Of a stretch of DNA of 64,000 bases, positions 35,999-45,479 are shown piece by piece. Source of the stretch: Bifidobacterium sp. ESL0775. GTDB lineage: Bacteria; Actinomycetota; Actinomycetes; Actinomycetales; Bifidobacteriaceae. Where the stretch lies: positions 806,001 to 870,000 of the forward strand of contig NZ_CP113917.1 in assembly GCF_029395475.1 (NCBI RefSeq), written 5' to 3'. The number at the start of each line of letters is the position of its first letter. Position 1 is the stretch's first letter. The position numbers and the translations under genes are program-made. The notes below the pieces were generated by a model, which saw nothing but the letters and a program-made list of their open reading frames with translations, did no database searches and was not told the DNA's origin.

Positions 35999-36919
35999 AT
36001 GGACGGATCGGACGCATTGCTGGAGCAGTTTCTGGCGCATATCGACGTGGAGCGCGGGCTGGCGAAATCCACGGTCAAGGCGTACGCGGCCGACATCCGC
36101 AAATATCTCGGATGGCTGGATGCACGGGGCGTCAAGGATCTGGCGAGCGTCACCAGCCATGACGTCGAGGCGTATGTCGCGGCGCTCGACAAGGCGGGGG
36201 AGAGCGGGCGCAGCAAGGCCCGCCGGCTGGCCAGCGTCCACGAGTTCCACAAATTCGCGCTGATGCAGGGCGTGGTCGCCGACGATGTCTCCGCGCGCGT
36301 CAAAGCGCCGAAGGCCAGTGGGCACTTGCCGGATGTACTGAGCATCGACGAAGTCACCCGCTTGCTTGACACCGCTGCGATGGGCGGAACCGAGGACCCG
36401 GTGGTCCTGCGCGACAAGGCGTTGCTGGAGTTCATGTACGCCACCGGTTGCCGTGTCTCCGAGGCCGTTGGCGCGGATTTGAACGACATCGACACCGACG
36501 AGCGGGTGGTGGTGCTCACCGGCAAAGGCTCGAAGCAACGGCTGGTGCCGTTGGGGGAGTACGCCATCAAGGCGCTGCAACGTTACATTTCGTTGGGGCG
36601 TCCGCAGCTTGAGGCCAAAGCGAAAGACGCGAAGGAACGCCGCGCGATATTCCTCAACAAACGCGGCCGGCGCATCTCACGGCAAACCGTCTGGGAGGTC
36701 GTCAAAACCGCGGGGGAGCGGGCCCATATCGCCAAGCCGTTGCATCCGCACACGTTGCGCCATTCCTTCGCCACCCACCTGATCCAAGGCGGCGCCGACG
36801 TGCGTACCGTGCAGGAGCTTCTGGGCCATGCCTCGGTGACCACCACGCAGATCTACACCCATGTGAGCCCCGAGACCCTCATCGAGACCTACCTGACCGC
36901 CCATCCCCGCGCAAGGTGA
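35999..36919 (+). CDS. xerD: Tyrosine recombinase XerD
   Basis: Site-specific recombinase of 306 residues that resolves chromosome dimers at dif together with XerC (also in this window, 53 kb). SAM-like N-terminal core-binding domain, then the catalytic domain with Arg in TGCRVSEAVG, Lys in GKGSKQR, HTLRHSFATHL, His in LGHASVTTTQIYTH and the Tyr nucleophile. Followed 63 bases later by parA and then scpA-scpB, a conserved actinobacterial order that supports XerD over an integrase. Confidence 0.9.
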   Translation: MDGSDALLEQFLAHIDVERGLAKSTVKAYAADIRKYLGWLDARGVKDLASVTSHDVEAYVAALDKAGESGRSKARRLASVHEFHKFALMQGVVADDVSARVKAPKASGHLPDVLSIDEVTRLLDTAAMGGTEDPVVLRDKALLEFMYATGCRVSEAVGADLNDIDTDERVVVLTGKGSKQRLVPLGEYAIKALQRYISLGRPQLEAKAKDAKERRAIFLNKRGRRISRQTVWEVVKTAGERAHIAKPLHPHTLRHSFATHLIQGGADVRTVQELLGHASVTTTQIYTHVSPETLIETYLTAHPRAR

Positions 36920-36982
36920 TATGGCTGTTGCTTTCCGGTTATGATGGCAGGAATACAGGATGCATGGAGATGGAGAGGCGTG

Positions 36983-37933
36983 ATGGCGAAAAAGAAATGC
37001 AAAGCCGTCCAGGGCCAGTTGCCGTTGCCGGGCACGGTTTCGGTCAGGCCCGCGCCGGAGCCGGTGAACAGGCCTCTTGATAGCATGAAAGACATGCCTA
37101 CCGATCTTCTTGGACGTAAATATGAGACGTTTCCAGCGCCGAAGCCGCTCAGCCACCATGGCCCGGCGCGCATCATCGCGATGTGCAACCAGAAGGGCGG
37201 GGTCGGCAAGACGACCAGCTCCATCAACATCGCCGGGGCGCTGAGCCAGTACGGCCGGCGCGTGCTCATCGTCGATTTCGATCCGCAGGGCGCCGCCAGC
37301 GTCGGCCTCGGGATCAACGCGAACACGGTGGACGCCACCATCTACAACGCGTTGTTCGATTCCTCGCTGGATGTGCACGATGTGGTGCAGCATACGCAAT
37401 TCGAGAACCTGGACGTCATTCCCGCCAACATCGATTTGTCCGCGGCGGAAGTGCAATTGGTCACCGAAGTGGGGCGCGAACGCATCCTCGCCAGTGTTTT
37501 GGAAGGCGTGCGTGACGAATACGACGTCATCATCATCGATTGCCAGCCCTCGTTGGGCCTGCTGACCGTCAACGCCCTGGCCGCCGCCGATGGCGTGATC
37601 ATCCCCGTGGCCGCCGAGTTCTTCGCGCTGCGCGGTGTGGCGCTCTTGATGCAGTCCATCGAGAAGGTGCGCTCGCGCATCAACCCACAGCTTGAGGTCT
37701 ATGGCGTTTTGGTGACGATGTACACCTCGACCCTGCACTGCGAGGAAGTGTTGCAACGCATCTACGAGGCCTTCCAGGACAAGGTCTTCCATTCAGTGAT
37801 CTCCCGTTCCATCAAACTGCCTGATTCCAACGTCGCGGCCGCGCCGATCACCATCTACGCGCCGAACCACAAGACCGCCAAGGAATACCGCGAGACAGCG
37901 CGCGAGCTTATCGCCCGTGGCATCGTGGATTGA
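36983..37933 (+). CDS. ParA-family ATPase
   Basis: Walker-type partition ATPase, 316 residues from ATG 36983 (GGAGAGG upstream). The deviant Walker A CNQKGGVGKTTSSIN is at about residue 70, with Walker A' LIVDFDPQGAASVGLG and Walker B IIIDCQPSLG. An N-terminal extension of about 60 Pro-rich residues precedes it. No parB is adjacent; instead scpA follows. Likely a chromosome-organisation accessory, not a plasmid partition protein. Confidence 0.9.
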   Translation: MAKKKCKAVQGQLPLPGTVSVRPAPEPVNRPLDSMKDMPTDLLGRKYETFPAPKPLSHHGPARIIAMCNQKGGVGKTTSSINIAGALSQYGRRVLIVDFDPQGAASVGLGINANTVDATIYNALFDSSLDVHDVVQHTQFENLDVIPANIDLSAAEVQLVTEVGRERILASVLEGVRDEYDVIIIDCQPSLGLLTVNALAAADGVIIPVAAEFFALRGVALLMQSIEKVRSRINPQLEVYGVLVTMYTSTLHCEEVLQRIYEAFQDKVFHSVISRSIKLPDSNVAAAPITIYAPNHKTAKEYRETARELIARGIVD

Positions 37934-37996
37934 GATTTTCTGGCGTAGACGGAGTTTTGGTTTCCCAGTGGAGTCGATCGGTGTAAGTGAGGTGTC

Positions 37997-38884
37997 ATGA
38001 ACGAGGACGGGCTTGAGGCTCACGTTGATGACACGACTTTGACGTCGAATCCGGCGGACGGCGTCGAAGAATCGCAAAAGTCCGGGAACACGGGATTTTC
38101 CGTCAATCTTTCGGTCTATTCCGGGCCGTTTGACGCGTTGCTGACGATGATCGCCAACCGCAAGCTCGAGCTTACGGAAGTCTCGCTTTCGGCCATCACC
38201 GAGGAATTCATCGAATATGTGCGTGGGCTCGACATGGCCCGCGATATGGAGCAGGTCAGCGCGTTCCTCGACGTGGCCTCCGTTCTGGTCGAGGCCAAAA
38301 GCGCCACCATCCTGCCGGGGGACGAGAACGGCGAGCGCGACGAGCAGAGCATGGAGGCTTTGCGCGAGCGGGATCTGCTCTTCGCCAGGCTTGTGCAATA
38401 CCGCGCGTTCAAAAGCGCCGCCAACGATTTTCGCGGGCTATTCGCCGCCAATTCCGGGCGGTACCCGCATCCCTCCTTCAGCGATCCGGCTATTGCGGCG
38501 ATGCTGCCGGAACTGGCATGGACGCTGGGGCCGGAGGATCTGGCCAAGATCGCCGTTGAGGTGTTCCTCAACGCTCCCGATGACCAGGTACGGCTCGACC
38601 AGTTACACGTTTCGCAAGTCGATTTGAAACAGCAGTCGCAGATCGTTCGTGACCGTTTGCGTGGTTTGGCTTCTGGCGCGTCAATGACGTTTGGCGAGCT
38701 GACGGCCGACGCCAAGAGCACGTTGGTGGTCGTGGCGAGGTTTTTGTCTATTCTGTTGTTCTTCAAACAGGGTGTCTTGCAGTATAAGCAGTCCGGCCCC
38801 TTTGAGGATTTGCATTTACGATGGATACCAGGTGCCGATGATGGGGACGACGCCGTGGAAGTGAATGAAGGTGATTTCGCATGA
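37997..38884 (+). CDS. scpA: Segregation and condensation protein A
   Basis: Kleisin subunit bridging the SMC heads. The FSVNLSVYSGPFDALLTMI start (about residue 35) and the LELTEVSLSAITEEF stretch are typical. 295 residues, with GAGGT before the ATG. Overlaps scpB by four bases (ATGA), so coupled translation. Confidence 0.93.
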   Translation: MNEDGLEAHVDDTTLTSNPADGVEESQKSGNTGFSVNLSVYSGPFDALLTMIANRKLELTEVSLSAITEEFIEYVRGLDMARDMEQVSAFLDVASVLVEAKSATILPGDENGERDEQSMEALRERDLLFARLVQYRAFKSAANDFRGLFAANSGRYPHPSFSDPAIAAMLPELAWTLGPEDLAKIAVEVFLNAPDDQVRLDQLHVSQVDLKQQSQIVRDRLRGLASGASMTFGELTADAKSTLVVVARFLSILLFFKQGVLQYKQSGPFEDLHLRWIPGADDGDDAVEVNEGDFA

Positions 38885-39798
38885 GTGAGACCAATGATAT
38901 GGCCGAAAACAGCATGGAGCCAGCAACTGAAAACGATCGTGACGAAAGCCAAGCCGAGGATTTTTCAATAGACTTAAAAATGTCAAATAGCGATAATTCC
39001 TCATCGGATGATGCTCAAAGCGAAACCGATGGACCGATTGCCGATGATCGCCTGAAGGGCGCTGTCGAGGTCGATGGCGATGGCAATCAATCGGCTTCGG
39101 AAGAGGGTCCGGACGGTGCGCCCACACGGCCGGAATATGTCGATTTCACCGTCGAGGATTTCCCTGGTGGCTTGGAATCCTGCCTTGAGGCGATCTTAAT
39201 GGTGGCCGACCAGCCGCAACAGGCGGCGGATTTGGCCCGTGTGCTCGCCCTTGACGAGGGCGAGGTGACCAAGGCGCTTGAATCCATGCAACGCGAGTAC
39301 GACGGCGATGAGTCCCGCAACCTCGCCCCACGCGGCTTCGAGCTACGCCATACCGCTCGCGGTTGGCAATACGGTAATCGGGCTGTGTTCGAACCGGTCG
39401 TTTCGGCTTTCGTCACCGATGGGCAGATGGCCCGGCTTTCGCAGGCGGCGCTCGAGGCGCTCGCCATCGTGGCCTACAAGCAACCGGTCACCCGTGCCCA
39501 GATCGCGGCCATCCGCGGAGTCAATTCCGACGGTGTGGTGCGCGCGTTGAGCGTGCGCGGCCTGATTCGCGAGGAGGGTACGGATGAGGACTCGCGCGCG
39601 GCGCTTCTGGTGACCACCGGCCTGTTCCTGGAGAAAATGGGCTTGGAGTCGCTCGACCAACTTCCGGAGCTGGCCCCGTTCATGCCGGCCGCCAGCGATG
39701 TGGTCAACCAGGCGGAATCGAGGGGCGGTGCCGCTTCCGCCGGTGCCGCTTCTGCGCTTGATGACGACATGGCCCCGGACGAAACGCCCGGACTGTAG
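38881..39798 (+). CDS. scpB: Segregation and condensation protein B
   Basis: Winged-helix dimer binding ScpA. The first 80 residues are acidic and disordered; then LESCLEAILMVADQP and the second winged helix, ALEALAIVAYKQPVTRAQIAAIRGVNSDGVV, a family hallmark. 305 residues; starts within the scpA stop. Confidence 0.93.
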   Translation: MSETNDMAENSMEPATENDRDESQAEDFSIDLKMSNSDNSSSDDAQSETDGPIADDRLKGAVEVDGDGNQSASEEGPDGAPTRPEYVDFTVEDFPGGLESCLEAILMVADQPQQAADLARVLALDEGEVTKALESMQREYDGDESRNLAPRGFELRHTARGWQYGNRAVFEPVVSAFVTDGQMARLSQAALEALAIVAYKQPVTRAQIAAIRGVNSDGVVRALSVRGLIREEGTDEDSRAALLVTTGLFLEKMGLESLDQLPELAPFMPAASDVVNQAESRGGAASAGAASALDDDMAPDETPGL

Positions 39799-39959
39799 TG
39801 TCGAATCGTTCGGCTGGATAAAGGTGTCCTGCCGGGAAAGTTTCGCGGAAGCTGAAGCGAAAGGCTTGATATTGGCGGGCTGTCGGTGATGATGGCCGCT
39901 GTTGTGATGTAATACATTCGCATGAAATGTCAAAAGCCGTTCAAATCGCGGTGTCTGAA

Positions 39960-39980
39960 TTATAGTCATGTTGACTATAA
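39960..39980. promoter_or_regulatory. 9-3-9 perfect palindrome, probable NrtR operator
   Basis: TTATAGTCA (39960-39968), three bases, TGACTATAA (39972-39980). It contains TATAGT, usable as a -10 element, and lies about 103 bases before the niacin-transporter ATG. The NrtR-like gene downstream makes it a natural operator. No other site of this form was noticed. Confidence 0.6.
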
Positions 39981-40082
39981 GTGCTATCTTAAGAACGTCG
40001 ATGCCGGATATGGCATCGCTTTCATATCGATGGGCCATGGTGTTTGAGCAAAGCACCGGCCCGCGAAAAGAAGAAGGACACT

Positions 40083-41447
40083 ATGGTTACACAACTTTCG
40101 GGCGGGGCGACGGCCGGGGAACCCAAGACCCTGACCCGCAATGAACGGCTTGACAGGCTTCCGTTCAACAAGGCGCACCGCAAACTGCTGGTCGCCTCCG
40201 GCATTGGCTGGGCGTTCGATTCGATGGATGTCGGCCTTGTCTCGTTCGTCGTCACCGCCATCGCCAAGGATCCGCATTTCGCGCTGAACCCCTCGCAGAA
40301 GTCGTGGGTGCTTTCCATCGGCTTCGTCGGCATGGCCATCGGCGCGGCGCTCGGTGGCTATCTCGCCGACCGCATCGGCCGCAAGAAGGTCTTCACCTAC
40401 ACGCTCATTATCTACGGTCTCGCCGATGCGCTGATGGCCGTCGTTTGGTCGCTGCCGGTGTTGCTGATAGCCCGTCTGATCATCGGTCTTGGCCTCGGTG
40501 CCGAACTGCCCGTCGCCTCGACGCTCGTGAGCGAGTTCTCGCCGGTCAAGCAACGTGGACGTATGACAGTATTGCTCGAATCCTTCTGGGCCGTTGGCTG
40601 GATCATCGCCGCCCTCATCGGTTTCTTCATCATCCCGAACACCGGCGATTGGGGTTGGCGCTGGGCGCTCCTGATTGGCGCCATCCCGCTCTTCTACGCC
40701 ATCGTCACCCGCAAGCAGATTCCCGAATCCGTGCGGTTCCTCGAATCCAAAGGCCGTGAGGACGAGGCCGAGCAGGCCGTCCGCTACTTCGAGAAGGCCA
40801 GTGGCGTGAAGCCCGTGCCGTCCCCGAATGGCAAGCCGTTGCCCAAGGTTCCCACCAGCGCCCTGTTCGGTCACAAGTATCTCGGCCGCACCATCGCCAT
40901 CTGGCTGACCTGGTTCTTCGTCAACTTCTCGTATTATGGCGCGTTCACCTGGATGCCCTCGCTTTTGGCCGACCAGTTCGGCTCGCTCACCAAGTCGCTG
41001 GGCTACATGCTCGCGATCACCATCGCCCAGCTGCCCGGCTACTTCCTCGCCGCATGGCTCGTTGAGATCTGGGGCCGTCGCAAGACGCTGAGCATCTTCC
41101 TCGCCGTCTCCGCCGTCGCCGCCTTCCTCTTCTCGCAGGCCTCCAGCGTGGCCATGGTGCTGGTCTTCGGCATGCTGCTTTCCGCCGCGAACCTCGGTGC
41201 TTGGGGCGTGCTCTACGCCGTCACCCCAGAGATCTATCCGACCCGCCTGCGTGGCGCCGCCGCTGGTGCCTCCGCCGCCATCGGTCGTATCGCCGCCATT
41301 GTCGCCCCGCTCTTGATGCCGTGGTTCCTCACCATGTCCGGCGGCAACAAGGCCATCGCCTTTGTGGTCTTCGCCGTCGCGTTCATCCTCGCCTGCGTCT
41401 CGGCGCTCGCGCTGCCTGAGCTCACCGGCAAGGAGCTCGAGGACTGA
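40083..41447 (+). CDS. niaP: MFS transporter, NiaP-like niacin uptake
   Basis: Twelve-helix major facilitator of 454 residues. It resembles NiaP (B. subtilis) over the whole length: IGWAFDSMDVGLVSF in helix 1, LPVASTLVSEF then RMTVLLESFWAVGW in helices 4-5, and NLGAWGVLYAVTPEIYPT in helix 10. It would import nicotinate or nicotinamide for NAD synthesis. ATG 40083 has AGAAGGA just upstream; an earlier TTG at 40044 is not needed. An NrtR-like regulator follows and a palindrome precedes, supporting NAD-linked control. Confidence 0.8.
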   Translation: MVTQLSGGATAGEPKTLTRNERLDRLPFNKAHRKLLVASGIGWAFDSMDVGLVSFVVTAIAKDPHFALNPSQKSWVLSIGFVGMAIGAALGGYLADRIGRKKVFTYTLIIYGLADALMAVVWSLPVLLIARLIIGLGLGAELPVASTLVSEFSPVKQRGRMTVLLESFWAVGWIIAALIGFFIIPNTGDWGWRWALLIGAIPLFYAIVTRKQIPESVRFLESKGREDEAEQAVRYFEKASGVKPVPSPNGKPLPKVPTSALFGHKYLGRTIAIWLTWFFVNFSYYGAFTWMPSLLADQFGSLTKSLGYMLAITIAQLPGYFLAAWLVEIWGRRKTLSIFLAVSAVAAFLFSQASSVAMVLVFGMLLSAANLGAWGVLYAVTPEIYPTRLRGAAAGASAAIGRIAAIVAPLLMPWFLTMSGGNKAIAFVVFAVAFILACVSALALPELTGKELED

Positions 41448-41458
41448 TTTGTCGCCGC

Positions 41459-41528
41459 ACAAGTCGGCATATAGGTTTTACACAACCTTGGAATTCCGGG
41501 GATGTCAAAAACCTATATGCCGACTTGT
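41459..41528. repeat. 21-bp perfect inverted repeat after niaP
   Basis: Arms at 41459-41479 and 41508-41528 pair over 21 of 21 positions around a 28-base loop that itself contains GGAATTCC. It begins 12 bases past the transporter stop. A terminator is most likely, with T in GGTTTT at the loop side only. Confidence 0.7.
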
Positions 41529-41609
41529 ACGGATTTATCGCCGTCTTGGTAATCTCAAGGCGGTGGTTTTTTATTACGACTGGCCATCAATGACAGGAGA
41601 TACAGCGAA

Positions 41610-42425
41610 ATGCGGCAAGGCAATGTGACGGAACGGAAGGCCGGCCCGCCCGAGGTCGGGGTCTCCGTCATCATCTTTGCGCTCGCCCCTTCGCCCAATC
41701 CCTCGCAAAACGCCAAAACGCGACGTGACGAGCTTTGGCTGCCATTGGTGCGCCGCGTTCGCGAGCCATACAAAGGCATGTGGGCCCTGCCTGGTGGCGA
41801 TGTACAAGCCGGGCGTTCGCTGGAATCCTCGGCGTATGACGCCTTGGAATCGACCACGAACCTGCGTCCGGGCTATCTCGAGCAGCTTTATACGTTTGGC
41901 GACCCCGACCGCTCCGGTTCCGGCCTGCCCATGGTCTCGATCGTCTATTGGGCCCTGATCGGCAGCGCGGAGGCCGATGATCTGCGCGATGGCGACAACG
42001 TGCGCTGGTTCGCCGAATCGGCGTTGCCGGACCTCGCCTTCGACCATTCGGTCATCGTGCGTTACGCCTTGGACCGGTTGCGCTCGAAGATGTCATACCC
42101 CGATGTCGCCTCGAAGCTGGTCGGCCCGCGCTTCACGTTGCGTCGGCTGCACGATGTCTATGAGGCCATCGCCGGCCGCACGTTCGACCTGGGCAATTTC
42201 CGCCGCAAGATGCTCGCCTCGGGACAGCTCGAGGAGACCGGGGAGAAGCTGGTCGAGGGGCGTCACCGGCCGGCCGCGGTCTACCGGTACACTTCCGAGG
42301 TGATGACCGCAGGCAGCGAGGTGTGGCGGCCATGGGGCTCGCAATTCAAACCTCCAGCGGATCATGGGCGATCGGAACGCGGTGCTGCCGGTGACGACGT
42401 GCTTTCGGCGCTGACCACCGACTGA
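41610..42425 (+). CDS. nrtR: NrtR-like NUDIX-related transcriptional regulator
   Basis: 271 residues with an N-terminal NUDIX-fold domain and a C-terminal winged helix (about 170-230, FTLRRLHDVYEAI then NFRRKMLASGQLEETGE). The Nudix box is broken: GGDVQAGRSLE is followed by ALESTTNL instead of REXXEE, so the domain should sense and not hydrolyse. NrtR proteins repress NAD genes and let go on binding ADP-ribose. The niacin transporter just upstream and its palindrome are probable targets. AGGAG precedes the ATG. Confidence 0.85.
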   Translation: MRQGNVTERKAGPPEVGVSVIIFALAPSPNPSQNAKTRRDELWLPLVRRVREPYKGMWALPGGDVQAGRSLESSAYDALESTTNLRPGYLEQLYTFGDPDRSGSGLPMVSIVYWALIGSAEADDLRDGDNVRWFAESALPDLAFDHSVIVRYALDRLRSKMSYPDVASKLVGPRFTLRRLHDVYEAIAGRTFDLGNFRRKMLASGQLEETGEKLVEGRHRPAAVYRYTSEVMTAGSEVWRPWGSQFKPPADHGRSERGAAGDDVLSALTTD

Positions 42426-42568
42426 ACCACGCCTACGCGTGCTTAGCAAATAGCGTATTCACTGTCGGGATACATGGATACTATTGTGAAGGTTTGTGTG
42501 TAAGCAGAAGGTTAGAGTAATTCTATTCTTATAGAGCACCAAGAAAATATGCAGTAGGAGAGGCTTTT

Positions 42569-44497
42569 ATGGCGGTACGTGGTGATATTCGGAATGTGGC
42601 GATCGTGGCTCACGTCGATCACGGCAAGACGACGCTGGTCAATGCGATGCTTCAGCAGTCGCATGTGTTCAACGAACGCGAGGAAGTGCCGGACCGTGTG
42701 ATGGATTCCAACGACCTCGAGCGCGAGAAGGGCATCACCATCCTCGCCAAGAACACCGCAGTGCAATACACCGGTCCGCTGGCCGCCAAGTACGGCGAGC
42801 CGCAAGGCATCACCATCAACGTCATCGACACCCCCGGCCACGCCGATTTCGGCGGCGAGGTCGAACGCGGCATCTCCATGGTCGACGGCGTCGTGCTGCT
42901 GGTCGACGCTTCCGAGGGCCCGCTGCCGCAGACACGTTTCGTGCTGCGCAAGGCGCTTGAGGCCAAGCTGCCCGTGATCCTGTGCATCAACAAGGTGGAC
43001 CGTCCCGACGCGCGAATTTCGGAAGTCGTCAGCGAGACCACCGACCTGCTGCTCGGCCTGGCGCAGGACGTCACCGAGGAAGGCGTCGACCTTGACGTTG
43101 ATTCCCTGCTCGACCTGCCAGTCATCTACTGCGCGGCGAAGGCCGGATACGCCTCCACCAACCAGCCCAAGGACGGCGGCCTGCCCGACAACGACAATCT
43201 TGAGCCGCTTTTCGACACCATCATCTCCAACATCCCCGCTCCTGAATATACGGAAGGCGCGCCGTTGCAGGCGCACGTCACCAACATCGACGCCTCCGAT
43301 TACCTCGGCCGCTTGGGCTTGGTCCGCATCTACAACGGCACCCTGCAGAAGGGCAAGCAGTACGGCCTTTCCCGCGTCGACGGTTCCATCGAGAACTTCA
43401 AGCTGACCGAGATCCTGCGCACGCAGGGCCTCGACCGCACGCCCGTCGAAGAGGCCGGCCCCGGCGATATCGTCGCCGTCGCGGGCGTTGACGACATCAT
43501 GATCGGCGAGACCATCGTCGACCCCAACGACCCCAAGCCATTGCCGCTGATCCACGTCGACGACCCCGCGATCTCCATGACCTTCGGCGTCAACGATTCC
43601 CCGCTGGCCGGCCGCGAGGGCAAGGACCACAAGCTCACCGCCCGCATGATCAAGGACCGCCTCGACCGCGAGCTCATCGGCAACGTCTCCATCAAGGTCT
43701 TGCCGACCGACCGCCCCGACGCCTGGGAGGTGCAGGGCCGCGGCGAACTCGCGCTCGCGATCCTCGCCGAGCAGATGCGCCGCGAAGGCTACGAGCTGAC
43801 CGTCGGCCGCCCGCAGGTGGTCACCAAGACCATCGACGGCAAGCTCAACGAGCCTATGGAGAACGACACCATCGACGTGCCCGAGGAATACATGGGCGCC
43901 GTCACACAGCTCATGGCCGACCGCAAGGGCCGCATGGACTCCATGTCCAACCACGGCTCCGGCTGGGTCCGCCTGCAGTTCACGGTTCCTTCCCGTGGCC
44001 TGATCGGCTTCCGCACAGCTCTGCTGACCGCCACGCGCGGCACCGGCATCTCCAGCTCCATCTCCGCCGGATACGCCCCGTGGGCCGGCGAGATCGTGAC
44101 CCGCCAGAACGGTTCGATGATCTCCGACCGCGCCGGTGTGGCCACACCTTACGCCATGCAGCGTCTGCAGGCCCGCGGCAACTTCTTCGTCGAGCCGCAG
44201 TCCAACGTCTATGAGGGCCAGGTCGTCGGCATCAACAACAAGCCCGACGAGCTGGACGTCAACATCACGCTGGCCAAGCACATGACCAACATGCGTTCCT
44301 CCACCGCCGACGTGCTCGAGACGCTCACCCCGCCGATCAAGATGAGCCTTGAGGAGGCGCTTGATTTCGCCAACGAGGATGAGTGCGTCGAGGTCACCCC
44401 CGAAGCCATCCGCGTGCGCAAGGTCATTCTCGACCGCGACGAATGGTACAAGTGGCACGCCTGCCAGCGTCGCCAGAACGCCAGCAAGGCCAAGTGA
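42569..44497 (+). CDS. typA: Ribosome-associated GTPase TypA/BipA
   Basis: EF-G-like translational GTPase used in stress and 50S assembly. G1 [14 protein letters not shown]3 [15 protein letters not shown] and G4 NKVDR are intact; domains II, III and V and the BipA C-terminal domain complete the 642 residues, the usual length. AGGAGAGG before the ATG. Its own long hairpin follows. Confidence 0.96.
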   Translation: MAVRGDIRNVAIVAHVDHGKTTLVNAMLQQSHVFNEREEVPDRVMDSNDLEREKGITILAKNTAVQYTGPLAAKYGEPQGITINVIDTPGHADFGGEVERGISMVDGVVLLVDASEGPLPQTRFVLRKALEAKLPVILCINKVDRPDARISEVVSETTDLLLGLAQDVTEEGVDLDVDSLLDLPVIYCAAKAGYASTNQPKDGGLPDNDNLEPLFDTIISNIPAPEYTEGAPLQAHVTNIDASDYLGRLGLVRIYNGTLQKGKQYGLSRVDGSIENFKLTEILRTQGLDRTPVEEAGPGDIVAVAGVDDIMIGETIVDPNDPKPLPLIHVDDPAISMTFGVNDSPLAGREGKDHKLTARMIKDRLDRELIGNVSIKVLPTDRPDAWEVQGRGELALAILAEQMRREGYELTVGRPQVVTKTIDGKLNEPMENDTIDVPEEYMGAVTQLMADRKGRMDSMSNHGSGWVRLQFTVPSRGLIGFRTALLTATRGTGISSSISAGYAPWAGEIVTRQNGSMISDRAGVATPYAMQRLQARGNFFVEPQSNVYEGQVVGINNKPDELDVNITLAKHMTNMRSSTADVLETLTPPIKMSLEEALDFANEDECVEVTPEAIRVRKVILDRDEWYKWHACQRRQNASKAK

Positions 44498-44544
44498 TTC
44501 TCGGCCGTCTAAGGCTCGTTTGAACGTGTGGATGTGATCCACTG

Positions 44545-44589
44545 GAAACGTCATACTTCCGTCTTTTTAGAGACGTGGTATGGCGTTTC
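44545..44589 (+). terminator. Hairpin terminator after typA
   Basis: GAAACGTCATAC (44545-44556) pairs with GTATGGCGTTTC (44578-44589) with one T-G pair; the loop holds a further GTCT/AGAC hairpin. Confidence 0.65.
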
Positions 44590-44676
44590 TTTGTTATCGT
44601 GAGATTGTGTTGTCAGAGCCGTTTGGAATATGGCGGTTTCGCGCCGATTGACCGCCCGGTGAGGCATACTGGCACT

Positions 44677-45471
44677 ATGACTTCTCATGCCGCCTCCCAT
44701 GCCGTCGCAACCTCCGCCCCCGTGGCCGTTCCAGCCCATGAGGCCCCTGCGCCTTCGCGCAAGAACCTGCCGTGGTCGTTCCGCCAGAACGCCGTGGTGC
44801 GTGCGCTCATCTGCGTGGTCTCCGGCATCGTGGTGGGCGTGTGCGGCACGCTTGTGCATCGGCTCGGCGCGCAATACAATGTGCCGATTGGCCTGCTGCT
44901 GGCGTTCCTGATCCTGGTGATCGCCACATGGAGCGCCCGCGCCCGCAGCGGCATTGTGGGCCTGGCCCTGCACCTCATGTTCTCGACCTCGGTGGCCGGG
45001 TTCTTTGCCAATTTCATGGGCGACATTCTTTTACCCATGGGCTTCTACAGCACGACACTCTCGTTCTTCAGCCAGTACGTGGGCTGGCTCTGGCTCGGTG
45101 GACTCATCGTCATTCCCGTGATTTTCGTGTTCTTCCCGGAACGATGGTTTGATATCAATGCAACGAAAAAAACGAAGGCGAAGGACAGGGGCAAGATGGC
45201 GCACGGTTCCAAAGAGACCGATGATGTCGTGAATGCTCGTGATGCTGATAATTCGGTTGATTCTGAAGTTACCGGTGATTCCAACAAGATTGACAACACG
45301 AAAGAACCAGCGGAATCCGGACAATCGGAGGCCTTGGTGGGAGCCGGTGATTCCATCAATACCATCGAGTCGAACGATTCAGACAATGCGGCTGCGGCTA
45401 TTGGCGTTGACGGGTCGGCCTCCGCTGATTCCAGCGAGTCCGACGGAGACAAGCCCGTCGAGGAAGTTTGA
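44677..45471 (+). CDS. Four-helix membrane protein with acidic tail, unrecognised
   Basis: 264 residues from ATG 44677 (the open frame reaches 44575). About four hydrophobic helices between residues 40 and 165 (ALICVVSGIVVGVCG, then LLLAFLILVIATW and others), then a cytoplasmic-looking tail of about 100 Asp, Ser and Asn residues whose base use is more AT-rich. Similar four-helix proteins of unknown role are common in actinobacteria. The stop lies just before pheA. Confidence 0.7.
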   Translation: MTSHAASHAVATSAPVAVPAHEAPAPSRKNLPWSFRQNAVVRALICVVSGIVVGVCGTLVHRLGAQYNVPIGLLLAFLILVIATWSARARSGIVGLALHLMFSTSVAGFFANFMGDILLPMGFYSTTLSFFSQYVGWLWLGGLIVIPVIFVFFPERWFDINATKKTKAKDRGKMAHGSKETDDVVNARDADNSVDSEVTGDSNKIDNTKEPAESGQSEALVGAGDSINTIESNDSDNAAAAIGVDGSASADSSESDGDKPVEEV

Positions 45472-45479
45472 GGACTTCG

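Noticed and set aside
35999..36919. Phage or island integrase
   Set aside because: The xerD-parA-scpA-scpB context and normal length point to housekeeping XerD; no tRNA or attachment repeats nearby.
39984..41462. 492-residue open frame antisense to the niacin transporter
   Set aside because: Gly/Glu/Asp-rich shadow without domains; transporter strand has twelve helices and a ribosome site.
41459..41528. Terminal inverted repeats of an insertion sequence
   Set aside because: Only 28 bases lie between the arms; no transposase and no target duplication seen.
42512..44554. 680-residue open frame antisense to typA
   Set aside because: Low-complexity Asp/Val/Gly/His composition typical of the opposite strand of a GC-rich gene; typA is unmistakable.
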